Source: Martelella sp. HB161492
GTDB lineage: Bacteria > Pseudomonadota > Alphaproteobacteria > Rhizobiales > Rhizobiaceae
Direction of reading: 5' to 3'
DNA: 64,000 nt
Assembly (NCBI RefSeq): GCF_013184775.1
Contig: NZ_JAATVV010000004.1
Span: forward strand, 124,001 to 188,000
Shown: positions 54,530 through 63,411 of the stretch, piece after piece
Numbering within the stretch: the stretch's first letter is position 1
Layout: each line of letters begins with the position of its first letter
Notes under the pieces: generated by a model
What the model saw: the letters and a program-made list of their open reading frames with translations, nothing else
Told to the model about the DNA's origin: nothing
The model's database searches: none
Position numbers and translations under genes: made by a program

Positions 54530-55249
54530 TCAGCGCTCCTTGCCGATTAGACCGGGAATCCGGTTCATCTTTTCGAACATGTGCATCAACACGGTCACGA
54601 TCAGCGCGATCACCACATATATGACCGTTGCAGCGGCATAGGCTTCGAAGCCGTGAAACGTATATTCAGCAATCTTCTGGCTCTGCGCGGTGAGTTCCAG
54701 CACGCCGATGGTCAGCGCCAGCGAGGAATTCTTGAAGATCGTGAGGAATTCCGATGTCATCGGCGGAATGACGGTGCGCACCGCGATCGGCAGCAGGATG
54801 TAGCGATAGACCTGCAACGTCGAAAGACCATTGGCGTAGGCAGCGGAAACGAGCCCCTTGCCGACCGCCTGAATGCCGGCGCGCAGCTGTTCGGCGACGC
54901 GGCTTGCCGTATAGAAGCCCAGCGCCAGCATGGCGGTGGTGAATTCCGGATAAGGCATGTCGCGCTTCATCCAGGTGCCCATATCGTGCGGCACGATTTC
55001 CGGCACCACGAAATACCACAGGAACATCTGCACCAGCAGCGGCACGTTGCGGAAGATCTCGACATAGACCGTGCACAGCAGGGCAACCGGCCTGACCGGC
55101 AGGGTGCGGCCAACGCCGATGACCGTACCGATGAGAAGTGCAATCACCCAGGCAGACAGCGCGACTGCAAAGGTCATCAGCGTGCCGGTCACCAGCCATT
55201 CGGCATAGGGCGGCTGAAGGAGGACCGACCAGTCCCAGTTATAATTCAT
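54530..55249 (-). CDS. Amino-acid ABC transporter permease (GltJ type)
   Basis: 239 residues, beginning MNYNWDWSVLLQPP as in GltJ proteins, with EIFRNVPLLVQMFLWYFVVPE and the coupling loop AAYANGLSTLQVYRYILLPIAVRTVIPPMTSE. It pairs with the next permease to form the inner-membrane channel. It is separated from its binding-protein gene by a large hairpin. Confidence 0.95.
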   Translation of the reverse strand: MNYNWDWSVLLQPPYAEWLVTGTLMTFAVALSAWVIALLIGTVIGVGRTLPVRPVALLCTVYVEIFRNVPLLVQMFLWYFVVPEIVPHDMGTWMKRDMPYPEFTTAMLALGFYTASRVAEQLRAGIQAVGKGLVSAAYANGLSTLQVYRYILLPIAVRTVIPPMTSEFLTIFKNSSLALTIGVLELTAQSQKIAEYTFHGFEAYAAATVIYVVIALIVTVLMHMFEKMNRIPGLIGKER

Positions 55250-55278
55250 GAATGCCCCGCTCGGATTGAAACGAAACG

Positions 55279-55315
55279 CCCGGCCGCCGGAAGGTTGGGA
55301 AAACCGGCGGCCGGG
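55279..55315 (-). other. Intercistronic hairpin between binding-protein and permease genes
   Basis: Perfect 12-base arms CCCGGCCGCCGG / CCGGCGGCCGGG with a 13-base loop, in the 88-base gap. Such stems often stabilise the binding-protein mRNA and reduce expression of the membrane components. Confidence 0.6.
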
Positions 55316-55337
55316 ATCACAGCTGTTTCACCAAGGC

Positions 55338-56213
55338 TCAGCGCGGCAGCGCAGCCAGAACGAAGGCGGATTCCAGCAGCGGGGTCTTTTCAACACCGAG
55401 CGGCTTGAACCACGTGTCGTAGAGCGTATCGAGCTCGCCGCTGCGCGACAGTTCGGCAATGGCGGTCTCCCCGACCAGACGGAAATCGTCGTCATCGCGC
55501 GGGATCATGATGCCGTAGGGGTCAAAGGAAAGGAAATCGCCGACCACTTCGTATTCATCGGGGTTCTTGGCCTTGGCCTTCAGCCCGAACAGCAGGATAT
55601 GGTCGGTCGAATAGGCATCGACGCGGTCGGTGTCGAGCGCAAGGAAGCCTTCTCCGTGATTGCTGACCGAGAGGATCTTGACGTTCAGGCCGCGCTTTTC
55701 GATCTCCTCGCGGATGACCTTGTCATTGGTGGTGCCCTGCGGCAGGGCAATGGCCTTGCCGTCGAGATCATCAATGGAGTGAATGCCGGAATCGGCCTTG
55801 ACCAGGATCTTGGTGCCGGTGACGAAAATCGTCTGCAGGAAACCGACCTGTTCCTGACGGGCGAGCGTATTGGTGGCCGAACCGCAGGTCATGTCGATCG
55901 TGCCATTGGCAATCAGCGTCATGCGGGTCTTCGGATTGACCGGCACGTAACGGACTTCGAGATCCTTGCCGACCTTTGCAGAAACAGCGTCAACGATCTT
56001 GGCGCAGATATCCATCGTGTAGCCGACAGGCTTCTGGTTTTCGTCGAGATAGGAAAACGGGATCGAGCTTTCGCGATAACCGATCGTAATCACACCGCTA
56101 TCGGCAATCTTGCCGAGATGGCCGGTAAAATCCTGTGCCTGGGCAGAAAGCGCGAGAAGTGTCGCGGCCGCGGCACCGACAAGCGTCCTGCCGATCATCT
56201 GGAATAGTTTCAT
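55338..56213 (-). CDS. Glutamate/aspartate-type ABC substrate-binding protein
   Basis: 291 residues with a signal peptide ending SAQAQD (about 26). Close to GltI/DEBP: GVITIGYRESSIPFSYLDENQ, GYTMDICAKIVDA, NGTIDMTCGSATNT and DAYSTDHILLF. The family binds acidic amino acids. Given the adjacent PLP lyase gene, a sulfonated aspartate analogue such as cysteate is a reasonable guess but unproven. Confidence 0.94.
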   Translation of the reverse strand: MKLFQMIGRTLVGAAAATLLALSAQAQDFTGHLGKIADSGVITIGYRESSIPFSYLDENQKPVGYTMDICAKIVDAVSAKVGKDLEVRYVPVNPKTRMTLIANGTIDMTCGSATNTLARQEQVGFLQTIFVTGTKILVKADSGIHSIDDLDGKAIALPQGTTNDKVIREEIEKRGLNVKILSVSNHGEGFLALDTDRVDAYSTDHILLFGLKAKAKNPDEYEVVGDFLSFDPYGIMIPRDDDDFRLVGETAIAELSRSGELDTLYDTWFKPLGVEKTPLLESAFVLAALPR

Positions 56214-56289
56214 TGTAGTTCCCCTTTTGTGGTTTTGGTTTTACGGACCGGGCTTTCTGCCTGGTCCGGAATGCAGTCATTCTCAGTTT

Positions 56290-57372
56290 TCAGAAAATCC
56301 CTTCCATGTGGGCGCGGTAGCCGAACAGGCCGACCGAGCCGCCGGTGTGGATGAAAACGATGTTTTTCATGTCGGAAAACGCACCCTCGCGCACGAGCGA
56401 GATCATGCCGTCGAGGCCCTTGCCGGAATAGACCGGATCGAAGAGAAGCCCCTCAAGCTCCGCCAGCATTTTCAGTGCATCCCACATGCCCGCAGTCGGC
56501 AGGCCATAGCCCTGCCCGACGAAACGGCAGTCGGCGCTGACGGCTTCGCGGCGGATCTCATGGCCCATGCCGAGATAATCCATCGTCTTGCAGGCCAGAT
56601 TGTAGACCATCTGCTCCTGCGTCTCCTGCGGCGCACGGACGCCAATCCCGAGAAGCGGCGTATCCACCTCCAGCGCTGCCAGCCCGGCGACCAGGCCCGC
56701 CTGCGTGCCGGAACTGCCGGTCGCATGGATGATCAGATCGATGTCGAGACCTTCCGCCGCAGCCTGCTCGAACAGCTCGCGCGCGCAGTCGACGTAACCG
56801 AGGGCACCGACCGGATTCGAGCCACCGCCCGGAATGATGTAGGGACTGGCGCCTGTCTTGCGCAGATCTTCCGCCCGCGCCTCCATCGCCGCATTCATGT
56901 CCGTGCCGCCGGGCAGATGCTCGATCACCGCACCGAAGAACCGGTCCAGCAGGACATTGCCGCCATCTTTGTATTCCGCATCCGGGAAACCGGTGCGGTC
57001 TTCCAGCAGAACATGGCTTTTCAGTCCGAATTTCGCAGCCGCAGCAACGCTTTGGCGCACATGGTTTGACTGTGTCGCACCCTGGGTGACGATCGTGTCT
57101 GCTTTCTTTTCCAGCGCATCGGCGATCAGGAACTCGAGCTTGCGGGTCTTGTTGCCGCCGCTTGCAAGCCCGGTGCAGTCATCACGCTTGACCCAGATAC
57201 GCGGCCCGCCAAGCGCTTCGCTGAGACGGTCCATCGGCTCCAGCGGTGTCGGCAGATGACCGAGCTTCACGCGCGGATGCGCCTGGATGGAGCGCGCCAG
57301 TATATGACAGCGCTCCAGAATTCCCGATACCGGTGTTGTCGCGTTGGGGTTTGGGTTCATAATGTCAGTCAT
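56290..57372 (-). CDS. PLP-dependent D-cysteine desulfhydrase / L-cysteate sulfo-lyase type enzyme
   Basis: 360 residues from ATG 57372; the longer frame to 57456 crosses the promoter. A fold type II PLP enzyme of the ACC deaminase/D-cysteine desulfhydrase family: probable Schiff-base Lys75 in [31 protein letters not shown] and [12 protein letters not shown]. Known relatives split D-cysteine to pyruvate, ammonia and sulfide (DcyD) or cysteate to pyruvate, ammonia and sulfite (CuyA). The sequence looks closer to CuyA by recollection. It heads the array, 76 bases before the binding-protein gene, divergent from LysR. Confidence 0.85.
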   Translation of the reverse strand: MTDIMNPNPNATTPVSGILERCHILARSIQAHPRVKLGHLPTPLEPMDRLSEALGGPRIWVKRDDCTGLASGGNKTRKLEFLIADALEKKADTIVTQGATQSNHVRQSVAAAAKFGLKSHVLLEDRTGFPDAEYKDGGNVLLDRFFGAVIEHLPGGTDMNAAMEARAEDLRKTGASPYIIPGGGSNPVGALGYVDCARELFEQAAAEGLDIDLIIHATGSSGTQAGLVAGLAALEVDTPLLGIGVRAPQETQEQMVYNLACKTMDYLGMGHEIRREAVSADCRFVGQGYGLPTAGMWDALKMLAELEGLLFDPVYSGKGLDGMISLVREGAFSDMKNIVFIHTGGSVGLFGYRAHMEGIF

Positions 57373-57450
57373 CCGATTTTCTTGACTCTTATCGTTATTT
57401 GCCACGTTCGGATGTTTTCGCAGGCTTGAACAATGCCTATTTCTGAGGCT

Positions 57451-57471
57451 ACTCATACTTTCTGTATGGGT
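57451..57471. promoter_or_regulatory. Candidate LysR operator
   Basis: ACTCATAC-TTTCT-GTATGGGT: 8-base arms with one mismatch, in the 125-base divergent region, 27 bases before the lysR-family start. LysR proteins bind imperfect dyads of this kind. Confidence 0.45.
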
Positions 57472-57497
57472 GAAGGCACTCTCCAGAAAGGAACGGC

Positions 57498-58418
57498 ATG
57501 GAATCGAAACTTCTGGAAGACGTGCTGATCCTGCTTGAGGAGGGCAATCTCAGCCGTGCAGCCGAGCGCCGCCACGTCACGCAGCCGGCATTTTCCCGCC
57601 GTATCCGCGCCTTCGAGGATTGGGTGGGGGTGACGCTGATCGAGCGGCATCCGAACCAGGTTTCAATGGGTGAAGCCTTGCGGATCAACGAGGAGGAAAT
57701 CCGCTCGGTCCTGAGGCGCATCGAAACGCTCAGACACAAGATCCGCAATTTCGAGCATGCGGAAAAGTCGATGGTGATTGCAACGCAGCATGCGCTGTGC
57801 ATCTCTGTCTTCGCCGATCTCAACAACCTGCTGACCAGTCACTGGGGACCGATCTCATGGCGTGTGCGAACGATGAACCGGCAGGATTGTCTGGCGCTGT
57901 TCGTGCGTGGTGATGCGGATCTTCTGCTCTGCTATGAGGCCCGCGATCTTCCGCCGCTGCCCTTCAATGAGCGGGTCGCTCGCGCCGTCTGGCGCCGCGA
58001 TACGCTGATCCCGGTCGTCGGCGGCTCGTGGCGTTACCGGATCAGCGCAGACGGTACGCTGCCCGAAGACATTCCCTACGTCGCCTTCCCGGTGAATAGT
58101 CATTTCGGCCAGCTTGTCGAGGCCTTCGAGCCAGCCCAGATGATCGCCGCCGGCATTTCCGGCCCCAAGATCGAATCGGCCTTTTCCGTCGGCGTGCTGG
58201 ATATGATCCGCTCGGGCCTTGGCTTCGGCTGGGTGCCCCACGCCATTGCCCGGCCACTGGTCGCCTCGGGCGCGCTTGTCTCGCTGGCGCAGCGCCATGG
58301 CCGCATCCCGCTCGACATTTCCGTCTTCGGCTGGTCCGACGACCCCAAGGGAGCCGCCGTCATAGACCTGATGCGGGGCGTGGACACGCTGCGCCAGCCC
58401 GCAAAGATGCAATTCTAG
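57498..58418 (+). CDS. LysR family transcriptional regulator
   Basis: 306 residues, AAAGGA upstream of the ATG. The N-terminal LysR HTH (about 3-60: [33 protein letters not shown]) is followed by a periplasmic-binding-like effector domain. It is divergent from the PLP enzyme gene and very likely its activator; the effector may be the imported substrate. A 9-base-arm hairpin lies downstream at 58457-58485. Confidence 0.95.
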   Translation: MESKLLEDVLILLEEGNLSRAAERRHVTQPAFSRRIRAFEDWVGVTLIERHPNQVSMGEALRINEEEIRSVLRRIETLRHKIRNFEHAEKSMVIATQHALCISVFADLNNLLTSHWGPISWRVRTMNRQDCLALFVRGDADLLLCYEARDLPPLPFNERVARAVWRRDTLIPVVGGSWRYRISADGTLPEDIPYVAFPVNSHFGQLVEAFEPAQMIAAGISGPKIESAFSVGVLDMIRSGLGFGWVPHAIARPLVASGALVSLAQRHGRIPLDISVFGWSDDPKGAAVIDLMRGVDTLRQPAKMQF

Positions 58419-58456
58419 GGACACTCCAGGAGCGGTGGACCGCAGCTTTCCACCCG

Positions 58457-58485
58457 GCAAACGCTCTCGCCTGGAAAGCGTTTGC
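58457..58485 (+). terminator. Hairpin after the lysR-family gene
   Basis: Perfect 9-base arms GCAAACGCT / AGCGTTTGC with an 11-base loop, 38 bases past the stop. There is no T-run, so it is at best a weak terminator. Confidence 0.4.
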
Positions 58486-58541
58486 GGCGGGGTTCAAACG
58501 ACAAGGCCACACGGGCCTGCGCCCATTGATGATATGGGCAC

Positions 58542-58967
58542 CTAAGCCAGCGCCGCCTTGACGATGGCAGAGGCCGTCTTGCCGTCATATTCGCCGGGAT
58601 GGGCCTGTTTCAGCGCGGCCATGATCTGCCCCATATTATCGCCGGCCGCAACCCGGGCTTCGGCAAAGGCCTTGAGTTCCGCATCACTCATCTGCTTCGG
58701 CAGAAAGGGTTCAAGCGTCGCTTTTTCAAGTTCGATCTGATCGCGTTTTGCCGATGGACCGGCCGGCAGATAGCCTTCGGTCTCATTCAGGCCCTTGAGC
58801 AGTTTGCGCACCTCGGCAACGATCTCCTCGTCACTCAGCGGGCGCACCGGGTCCAGCGTCTTCGAACGGGTGTCGATGGCGCCCTGCAGCGTCAGCAACA
58901 CACCCGCCTGAGGCTGGCGTGCTTTGCGTGCAGCCAACGTGGCTGCCTTGATCTTCTCTAAAAGCAT
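58542..58967 (-). CDS. GatB/YqeY domain-containing protein
   Basis: 141 residues, the stand-alone YqeY form related to the tail of GatB/GatE. The family features are the charged N-terminal helix bundle (LLEKIKAATLAARKARQ) and the C-terminal domain with MGQIMAALKQAHPGEYDGKTASAIVKAAL. It probably interacts with tRNA, but its function is unproven. Upstream on the minus strand, CTGACA and TGCTAT spaced by 18 bases may be a promoter. Confidence 0.9.
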   Translation of the reverse strand: MLLEKIKAATLAARKARQPQAGVLLTLQGAIDTRSKTLDPVRPLSDEEIVAEVRKLLKGLNETEGYLPAGPSAKRDQIELEKATLEPFLPKQMSDAELKAFAEARVAAGDNMGQIMAALKQAHPGEYDGKTASAIVKAALA

Positions 58968-59187
58968 CAGTTTCTTCCGTATTGATGTGCCTTGCTGACG
59001 AACAGCGGCGCTGTCGTGATCAAAGCTTTCGCGCTTTATAGCACAATATTGGCGGCCCGGATGTCAGCGCTTCGCTTGCATCGCCCAGACCGAATGCCAC
59101 TGCACAATCGGCACATACCGATCTTCCCGGGAAAAGTCGCGACAGAAACACTTGACGCCACAATTTTGACCGTAAAAAGTCCAATTC

Positions 59188-60774
59188 ATGAAATCGCGCC
59201 ACGAAGCCTTCCTGCGTCATGCAGCCCGACTTGCAGAGATTCCGAGGCTCCTCAAACCAGCCAGCCTTTCCGGGCGCTGGGAGCAGGATCCTGAACTGCA
59301 TCGCGATGCCGACAGGGGCTTTCTCGCCAGCGAATATTTCCACGCGCATTTTTACGGAATAGAGCAGCCGAGCGCGCTTTATGATGGCGACGGCGCCTTA
59401 GTGTTCAGCAATAGCGAGGAAGGTTTCTTCCCCGCAACACTGGATCTGCCGCGGGCGGATGGCAGCAGCATCGGCTTTCGCGACTATGGCGGTGTCCTCA
59501 TCCTGCTGCTCGACCTCAACCGGCGAAGGACGGACGTGCCGGCCGGTCTTTCCCACTTCGCCCTGATGATCGACCGCGGCTTTTTCGAAACCACCATCAG
59601 CCGCCCGGACGGCCCCGTTTCATTGACCGAAGGCGAGTATCGCCTGCTTTCATTGCTGCTGTCCGGCCTCGACCTCAAGCAGGCCGCGGCGGCATTGGGG
59701 GCAGCCTATGACACCAAGCGCAAGCAGCTGCAGGTCATCTTTCAGAAATTCAATGTCTCCAGCCAGGCGGCCCTGTTGCAGGCCGCCTCCTTTACCATCA
59801 TGGGCGACGTGATCGGCCTTATCGGCCGATCCGGCACGGTACGGGCCGAACAGGCGCTGCTGCGCCGCCATTTCGGCGACGGTGTGCTGTTCCACGATGT
59901 TGCGCTGAGCGATGGCCAACGCATGCCCGTCTGGGAATTCGGAGCACGTAAGGGGAAGCCCTGCCTCTACTTTCATCCGCTCTTGACCCCGACAGTCGTC
60001 GCCGAAGATGCCGTCGACCAGATGCAGGCGACCGGATTGCGCTGGATCGTCGCGCCGCGCTTCTTCTCCCCCGTCGCGAACGAACCGGATCCAGTGCTGC
60101 ATCTCGAGCGCTACTGCGCCGCCCTTGCCGATTTCATCGAGCACTTCATCGGCGAGCCCGTCGATTGCGTCGGCGCAAGCTCCGGCACGGCCTGGCTCGG
60201 CTATTTCGCCAGGCATTATCCGCATCTCATCGGCCAGATCGTGATTGCCGGCATGCCACACCCGCCGACCCTGCGCGACACCGAAGAGAGCACGAGCCTG
60301 CAAAGCTCGCTCTCCGACGCCATGCGACATAACCCGAAAGTCGTCTCAACGCTGGTCAAGGCCTATGCGGTGATTGCCCGCTCGCCGGTTCTAGCCGCCC
60401 GCGCCTACCGGCTGGCCTATCGCCACTCCGCGCCCGACCTCGCCGTGGTCGATTACGGCATCAAGGCGGGCTTCATTCTCGACTGGCTGAAACTGATGGG
60501 CGAACGCGGCGGCAACGCCATCGCCGCCGACCTGATCATCAACCAGCGCGACTGGGTCAGCGAGCTTCTGGAAAGCGGGCTTCCCATCACTCTGGTTCAT
60601 GGCGAACAGGACAGGATGTGCCGACCCGACGTCTTGCATGAACTGAATGCCCGCCGCTGCGATATCCGAACCCATATTCTTCCGGACGCCGGGCATCACC
60701 TGATGTCCAGCCATTTCGAGGTGATCGCCAACATTCTCGGTGGAGCCTACCTTTGCACGGCCCATTCGGCGTAG
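59188..60774 (+). CDS. LuxR-type HTH fused to alpha/beta hydrolase
   Basis: 528 residues. The N-terminal part (1-140) has no recognised domain. Residues 145-205 are LuxR-like: LTEGEYRLLSLLLSGLDLKQAAAALGAAYDTK, then a recognition helix and KFNVSSQAALLQAA. From about 240 an alpha/beta hydrolase follows. The nucleophile Ser331 is in GASSG, a likely Asp in GEQDRM and the His in ILPDAGHHLM. No Shine-Dalgarno is visible before the ATG. It may bind DNA and process a small ligand; this is inferred. A similar layout occurs in some bacterial proteins, whose role is unknown. Confidence 0.88.
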   Translation: MKSRHEAFLRHAARLAEIPRLLKPASLSGRWEQDPELHRDADRGFLASEYFHAHFYGIEQPSALYDGDGALVFSNSEEGFFPATLDLPRADGSSIGFRDYGGVLILLLDLNRRRTDVPAGLSHFALMIDRGFFETTISRPDGPVSLTEGEYRLLSLLLSGLDLKQAAAALGAAYDTKRKQLQVIFQKFNVSSQAALLQAASFTIMGDVIGLIGRSGTVRAEQALLRRHFGDGVLFHDVALSDGQRMPVWEFGARKGKPCLYFHPLLTPTVVAEDAVDQMQATGLRWIVAPRFFSPVANEPDPVLHLERYCAALADFIEHFIGEPVDCVGASSGTAWLGYFARHYPHLIGQIVIAGMPHPPTLRDTEESTSLQSSLSDAMRHNPKVVSTLVKAYAVIARSPVLAARAYRLAYRHSAPDLAVVDYGIKAGFILDWLKLMGERGGNAIAADLIINQRDWVSELLESGLPITLVHGEQDRMCRPDVLHELNARRCDIRTHILPDAGHHLMSSHFEVIANILGGAYLCTAHSA

Positions 60775-60833
60775 AGCATCGGGCGAGCAAGTGGTTGCCG
60801 CTTTTTCGACAACCAGACGCGGCGGCCTCCCGC

Positions 60834-60940
60834 GAGAGCGCCGTACATCCTTTTGGGCGCACCAGGACGCTCTATCGTGTTGAATCTACGCACCGGCTCG
60901 AAAATCGATTCTGATTTTCGAAAAGAACGATGCGCTAGAC
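60834..60940. repeat. Dispersed two-hairpin repeat, copy D, module 2 flipped
   Basis: Module 1 (AGAGCGCCGTACATCC ... GGACGCTCT) is in the usual orientation, but the core of module 2 is inverted: CGGCTCGAAAATCGATT now precedes GATTTTCGAAAAGAACGATG. The last CTA provides the TAG stop of the Lrp-family gene on the minus strand. Confidence 0.85.
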
Positions 60941-61378
60941 AGTGCTCAGCAGCAGGCTGGTCTCGCTATTGGCAACGCCGTCGATCATCCGCACTTCGCG
61001 CAGAACGCGGTCAAAGTCGGCAAGACTGGCCGCACGAATATCGGCCACCAGATCCCAGTTTCCATTGGTCGTGTGCAGGGCATGGATTTCCGGGAGGCCG
61101 CGCAGCCGCCGGATCACCTGCGTGGTGGATTTGCCGACGACTTCGATCATCATCACCGCCCTGACCGCGGCAGCATCATAATCATCGCGCACGCGCACGG
61201 TGAAGCCGGCAAGTGTTCCGGTCCTGATCAGCCGGTCGAGACGCGCCTGCACCGTGCCGCGCGCCACACCCAGCTGCGAAGCCAGATGCGACAGCGAGGC
61301 TCGGCCGTCCTCGCGCAGGCAGGCAATGATCCTGCGGTCCAGCTGATCCGGAATATATTTCGCAATCTGCTCATGCAT
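60935..61378 (-). CDS. Lrp/AsnC family transcriptional regulator
   Basis: 147 residues with an AsnC-type HTH (RRIIACLREDGRASLSHLASQLGVARGTVQARLDRL) and an RAM ligand domain (HALHTTNGNWDLVADIRAASL). It is divergent from ornithine cyclodeaminase, so it probably responds to ornithine or arginine and controls that gene. The stop codon comes from the adjoining repeat. Confidence 0.94.
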   Translation of the reverse strand: MHEQIAKYIPDQLDRRIIACLREDGRASLSHLASQLGVARGTVQARLDRLIRTGTLAGFTVRVRDDYDAAAVRAVMMIEVVGKSTTQVIRRLRGLPEIHALHTTNGNWDLVADIRAASLADFDRVLREVRMIDGVANSETSLLLSTV

Positions 61379-61503
61379 TGAACAATTCGCTCGGTACCTC
61401 TGTACAAAATGATCGGTATTTCAGTCAGATTAATACAGATTTGAAATTTCCGTCAGGAAAACTCTGCGGCATGATGGAAGGCAAGTCCAGAGAAGGAGCC
61501 CCC

Positions 61504-62553
61504 ATGTCGCAGCCTGCCTCCGAAAAGGCCTATATCCGCTTCGTCAGCGTTGAAAACATGATGCGCCTTATCCATCACATCGGTATCGAAACCATGCTGA
61601 GGGATCTGACCCTGACGATCGAGAATGATTTCCGGCGCTGGAACGATTTCGACAAGACGCCGCGTGTCGCCTCGCATTCGCGCGATGGCGTCATCGAACT
61701 GATGCCCGCCTCGGACGGCACGACCTATGCCTTCAAATATGTCAACGGCCATCCGAAGAACATGGCGGAAGGCCTGCAGACGGTGACAGCCTTTGGCCTG
61801 CTCGCCGACGTCGCTTCGGGCTATCCGGTGCTGTTGACCGAGATGACCCTGCTGACGGCGCTGCGCACTGCCGCGACCTCTGCCATGGCCGCCCGTCATC
61901 TGGCGCCCAGAAACGCAAAGACCATGGCAATCATCGGGAATGGCGCCCAGGCGGAATTTCAGGCGCTGGCAATGAAAGCTGTCGCAGGCATAGAATCAGT
62001 GCGCCTTTACGACATCGACGCTCACGCCACTCGCAAGGCGGCGCGCAACCTTGCCGGCAGCGGACTGCGAATCACCATGTGCAAAACTGGGCAGGAGGCT
62101 GTCGAAGGCGCAGAGATCGTCACCACCTGCACCGCCGACAAGCAATTTGCGACCATCCTCACGGACAACATGATCGGGCCAGGCATACATATCAACGCGA
62201 TCGGCGGGGACTGCCCCGGCAAGACCGAATTGCATCGCGATATCCTGATGCGCTCCGATATCTTTGTGGAATATCCGCCGCAAACGCGAATCGAGGGTGA
62301 AATCCAGCAGCTTTCGCTGGATCATCCGGTCCATGAATTATGGCAGGTCATTTCGGGAAGCACCGAGGGCAGGACCAGCGAAAGACAGATCACATTGTTT
62401 GACAGTGTCGGCTTCGCGATCGAGGACTTTTCCGCCCTGTGCTATATAAAGGAGCGCATTGAGGGGACCGATTTATTCGAGAAGCTCGATATCATCGCCG
62501 ATCCCGATGATCCACGCGACCTCTACGGCATGCTGGCGCGCGCTAGGCGCTGA
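61504..62553 (+). CDS. ocd: Ornithine cyclodeaminase
   Basis: 349 residues from ATG 61504 (AGAAGGAG upstream); longer starts at 61378 cross the promoter. It converts ornithine to proline and ammonia with bound NAD. The family features include the substrate region RVASHSRDGVIELMPASDG, FKYVNGHPKN, the Rossmann motif IGNGAQAEFQALA, and GGDCPGKTELH with the catalytic Asp. It is divergent from an Lrp regulator, as expected for arginine/ornithine catabolism. Confidence 0.95.
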   Translation: MSQPASEKAYIRFVSVENMMRLIHHIGIETMLRDLTLTIENDFRRWNDFDKTPRVASHSRDGVIELMPASDGTTYAFKYVNGHPKNMAEGLQTVTAFGLLADVASGYPVLLTEMTLLTALRTAATSAMAARHLAPRNAKTMAIIGNGAQAEFQALAMKAVAGIESVRLYDIDAHATRKAARNLAGSGLRITMCKTGQEAVEGAEIVTTCTADKQFATILTDNMIGPGIHINAIGGDCPGKTELHRDILMRSDIFVEYPPQTRIEGEIQQLSLDHPVHELWQVISGSTEGRTSERQITLFDSVGFAIEDFSALCYIKERIEGTDLFEKLDIIADPDDPRDLYGMLARARR

Positions 62554-62652
62554 CCTTCTTCATTGGCAGGGCTGGTTTCCAGCGACGCGCTTGGCAAGGC
62601 GCAAAGCGTCATGCGCACTATCCAGCCATGCGCCCTGTGCAGGGACGGCAGA

Positions 62653-62811
62653 TCAGTCGAAAGTGCGCGGGCTGCGGCGGAAGGCTTCGGCGCGGTTTTC
62701 GGCATAGTCGTCCATGAAACTGCCGACGCCCTTGGCAAAGCGATAAAATGCATTGTGCGAACGGCCTTCACCGAAGGCGTTATTGCTGCGATTTGAACGT
62801 GCGTTGGTCAT
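62653..62811 (-). CDS. Small hypothetical protein, 52 residues
   Basis: An ATG at 62811 opens a 52-residue frame (MTNARSNRSNNAFGEGR ... ending RRSPRTFD). It is basic, with a central FYRFAKGVGSFMDDYAEN helix-like part. The ribosome-binding site is weak. Overlapping frames on the other strand look less protein-like. The composition resembles small rhizobial conserved proteins, but no family name is offered. Confidence 0.5.
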   Translation of the reverse strand: MTNARSNRSNNAFGEGRSHNAFYRFAKGVGSFMDDYAENRAEAFRRSPRTFD

Positions 62812-63411
62812 TTCAGTTGTCTTTTCAGTTCGGTTATTGCCTGAACAAGCAGATAGGCTCTTTTGCTGCGTTTGGTTACTGGCATGACCGCAGGGTAGCT
62901 ATGCGTTTACGGAACAGCCCATTGATAGACGTCAAAATTTTAGGCAATCAAGCTTCAACTCTGCCTCCCAGAGATGCATCTTCACGAAATGCGGGCAAGC
63001 CGCGGCAAGCCCCAACCCGGTATGAGGATACCGGGCCTCCTCCCCCGCCGCAGCCGGACTGCAGAAATGCACAAAAAAGAATCTGCGCAGCACCGCAATC
63101 TCACTTGTTTCTGACACTGAAAAGCGCTAAGCACGTTTTGCTAACTCGTAACAGCAAGCGTTTCCGGGAGGATAATCGGTTTTCGCGCCTGCATGGAGAG
63201 GCTCGCCTTGTGCCGGGCTTATCTTACATTTCCCAATTTGAAATCCCTGCAGACAGTTTCAAACCGGCCCTCGCATGAAGTCTTGCAGAGCGTCGCAAAG
63301 CGCCACGGAGCCCCGTTGCGCTGGCAGTTTACGTTCTATGCCGGTTCGTGGTTGGCAGAGCTGGATTTTTGCAGTGAGGTATTGGAAATGGTGAAGTCAG
63401 GCAGGAGCGAA
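62812..63411. other. Intergenic region, no clear gene
   Basis: About 600 bases before the DapA-like gene. It holds a perfect hairpin CCCGGTAT-GAGG-ATACCGGG at 63016-63035 and a dyad TTGCT ... AGCAA near 63139-63158, either of which could be regulatory. No convincing coding frame was found. Confidence 0.4.
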
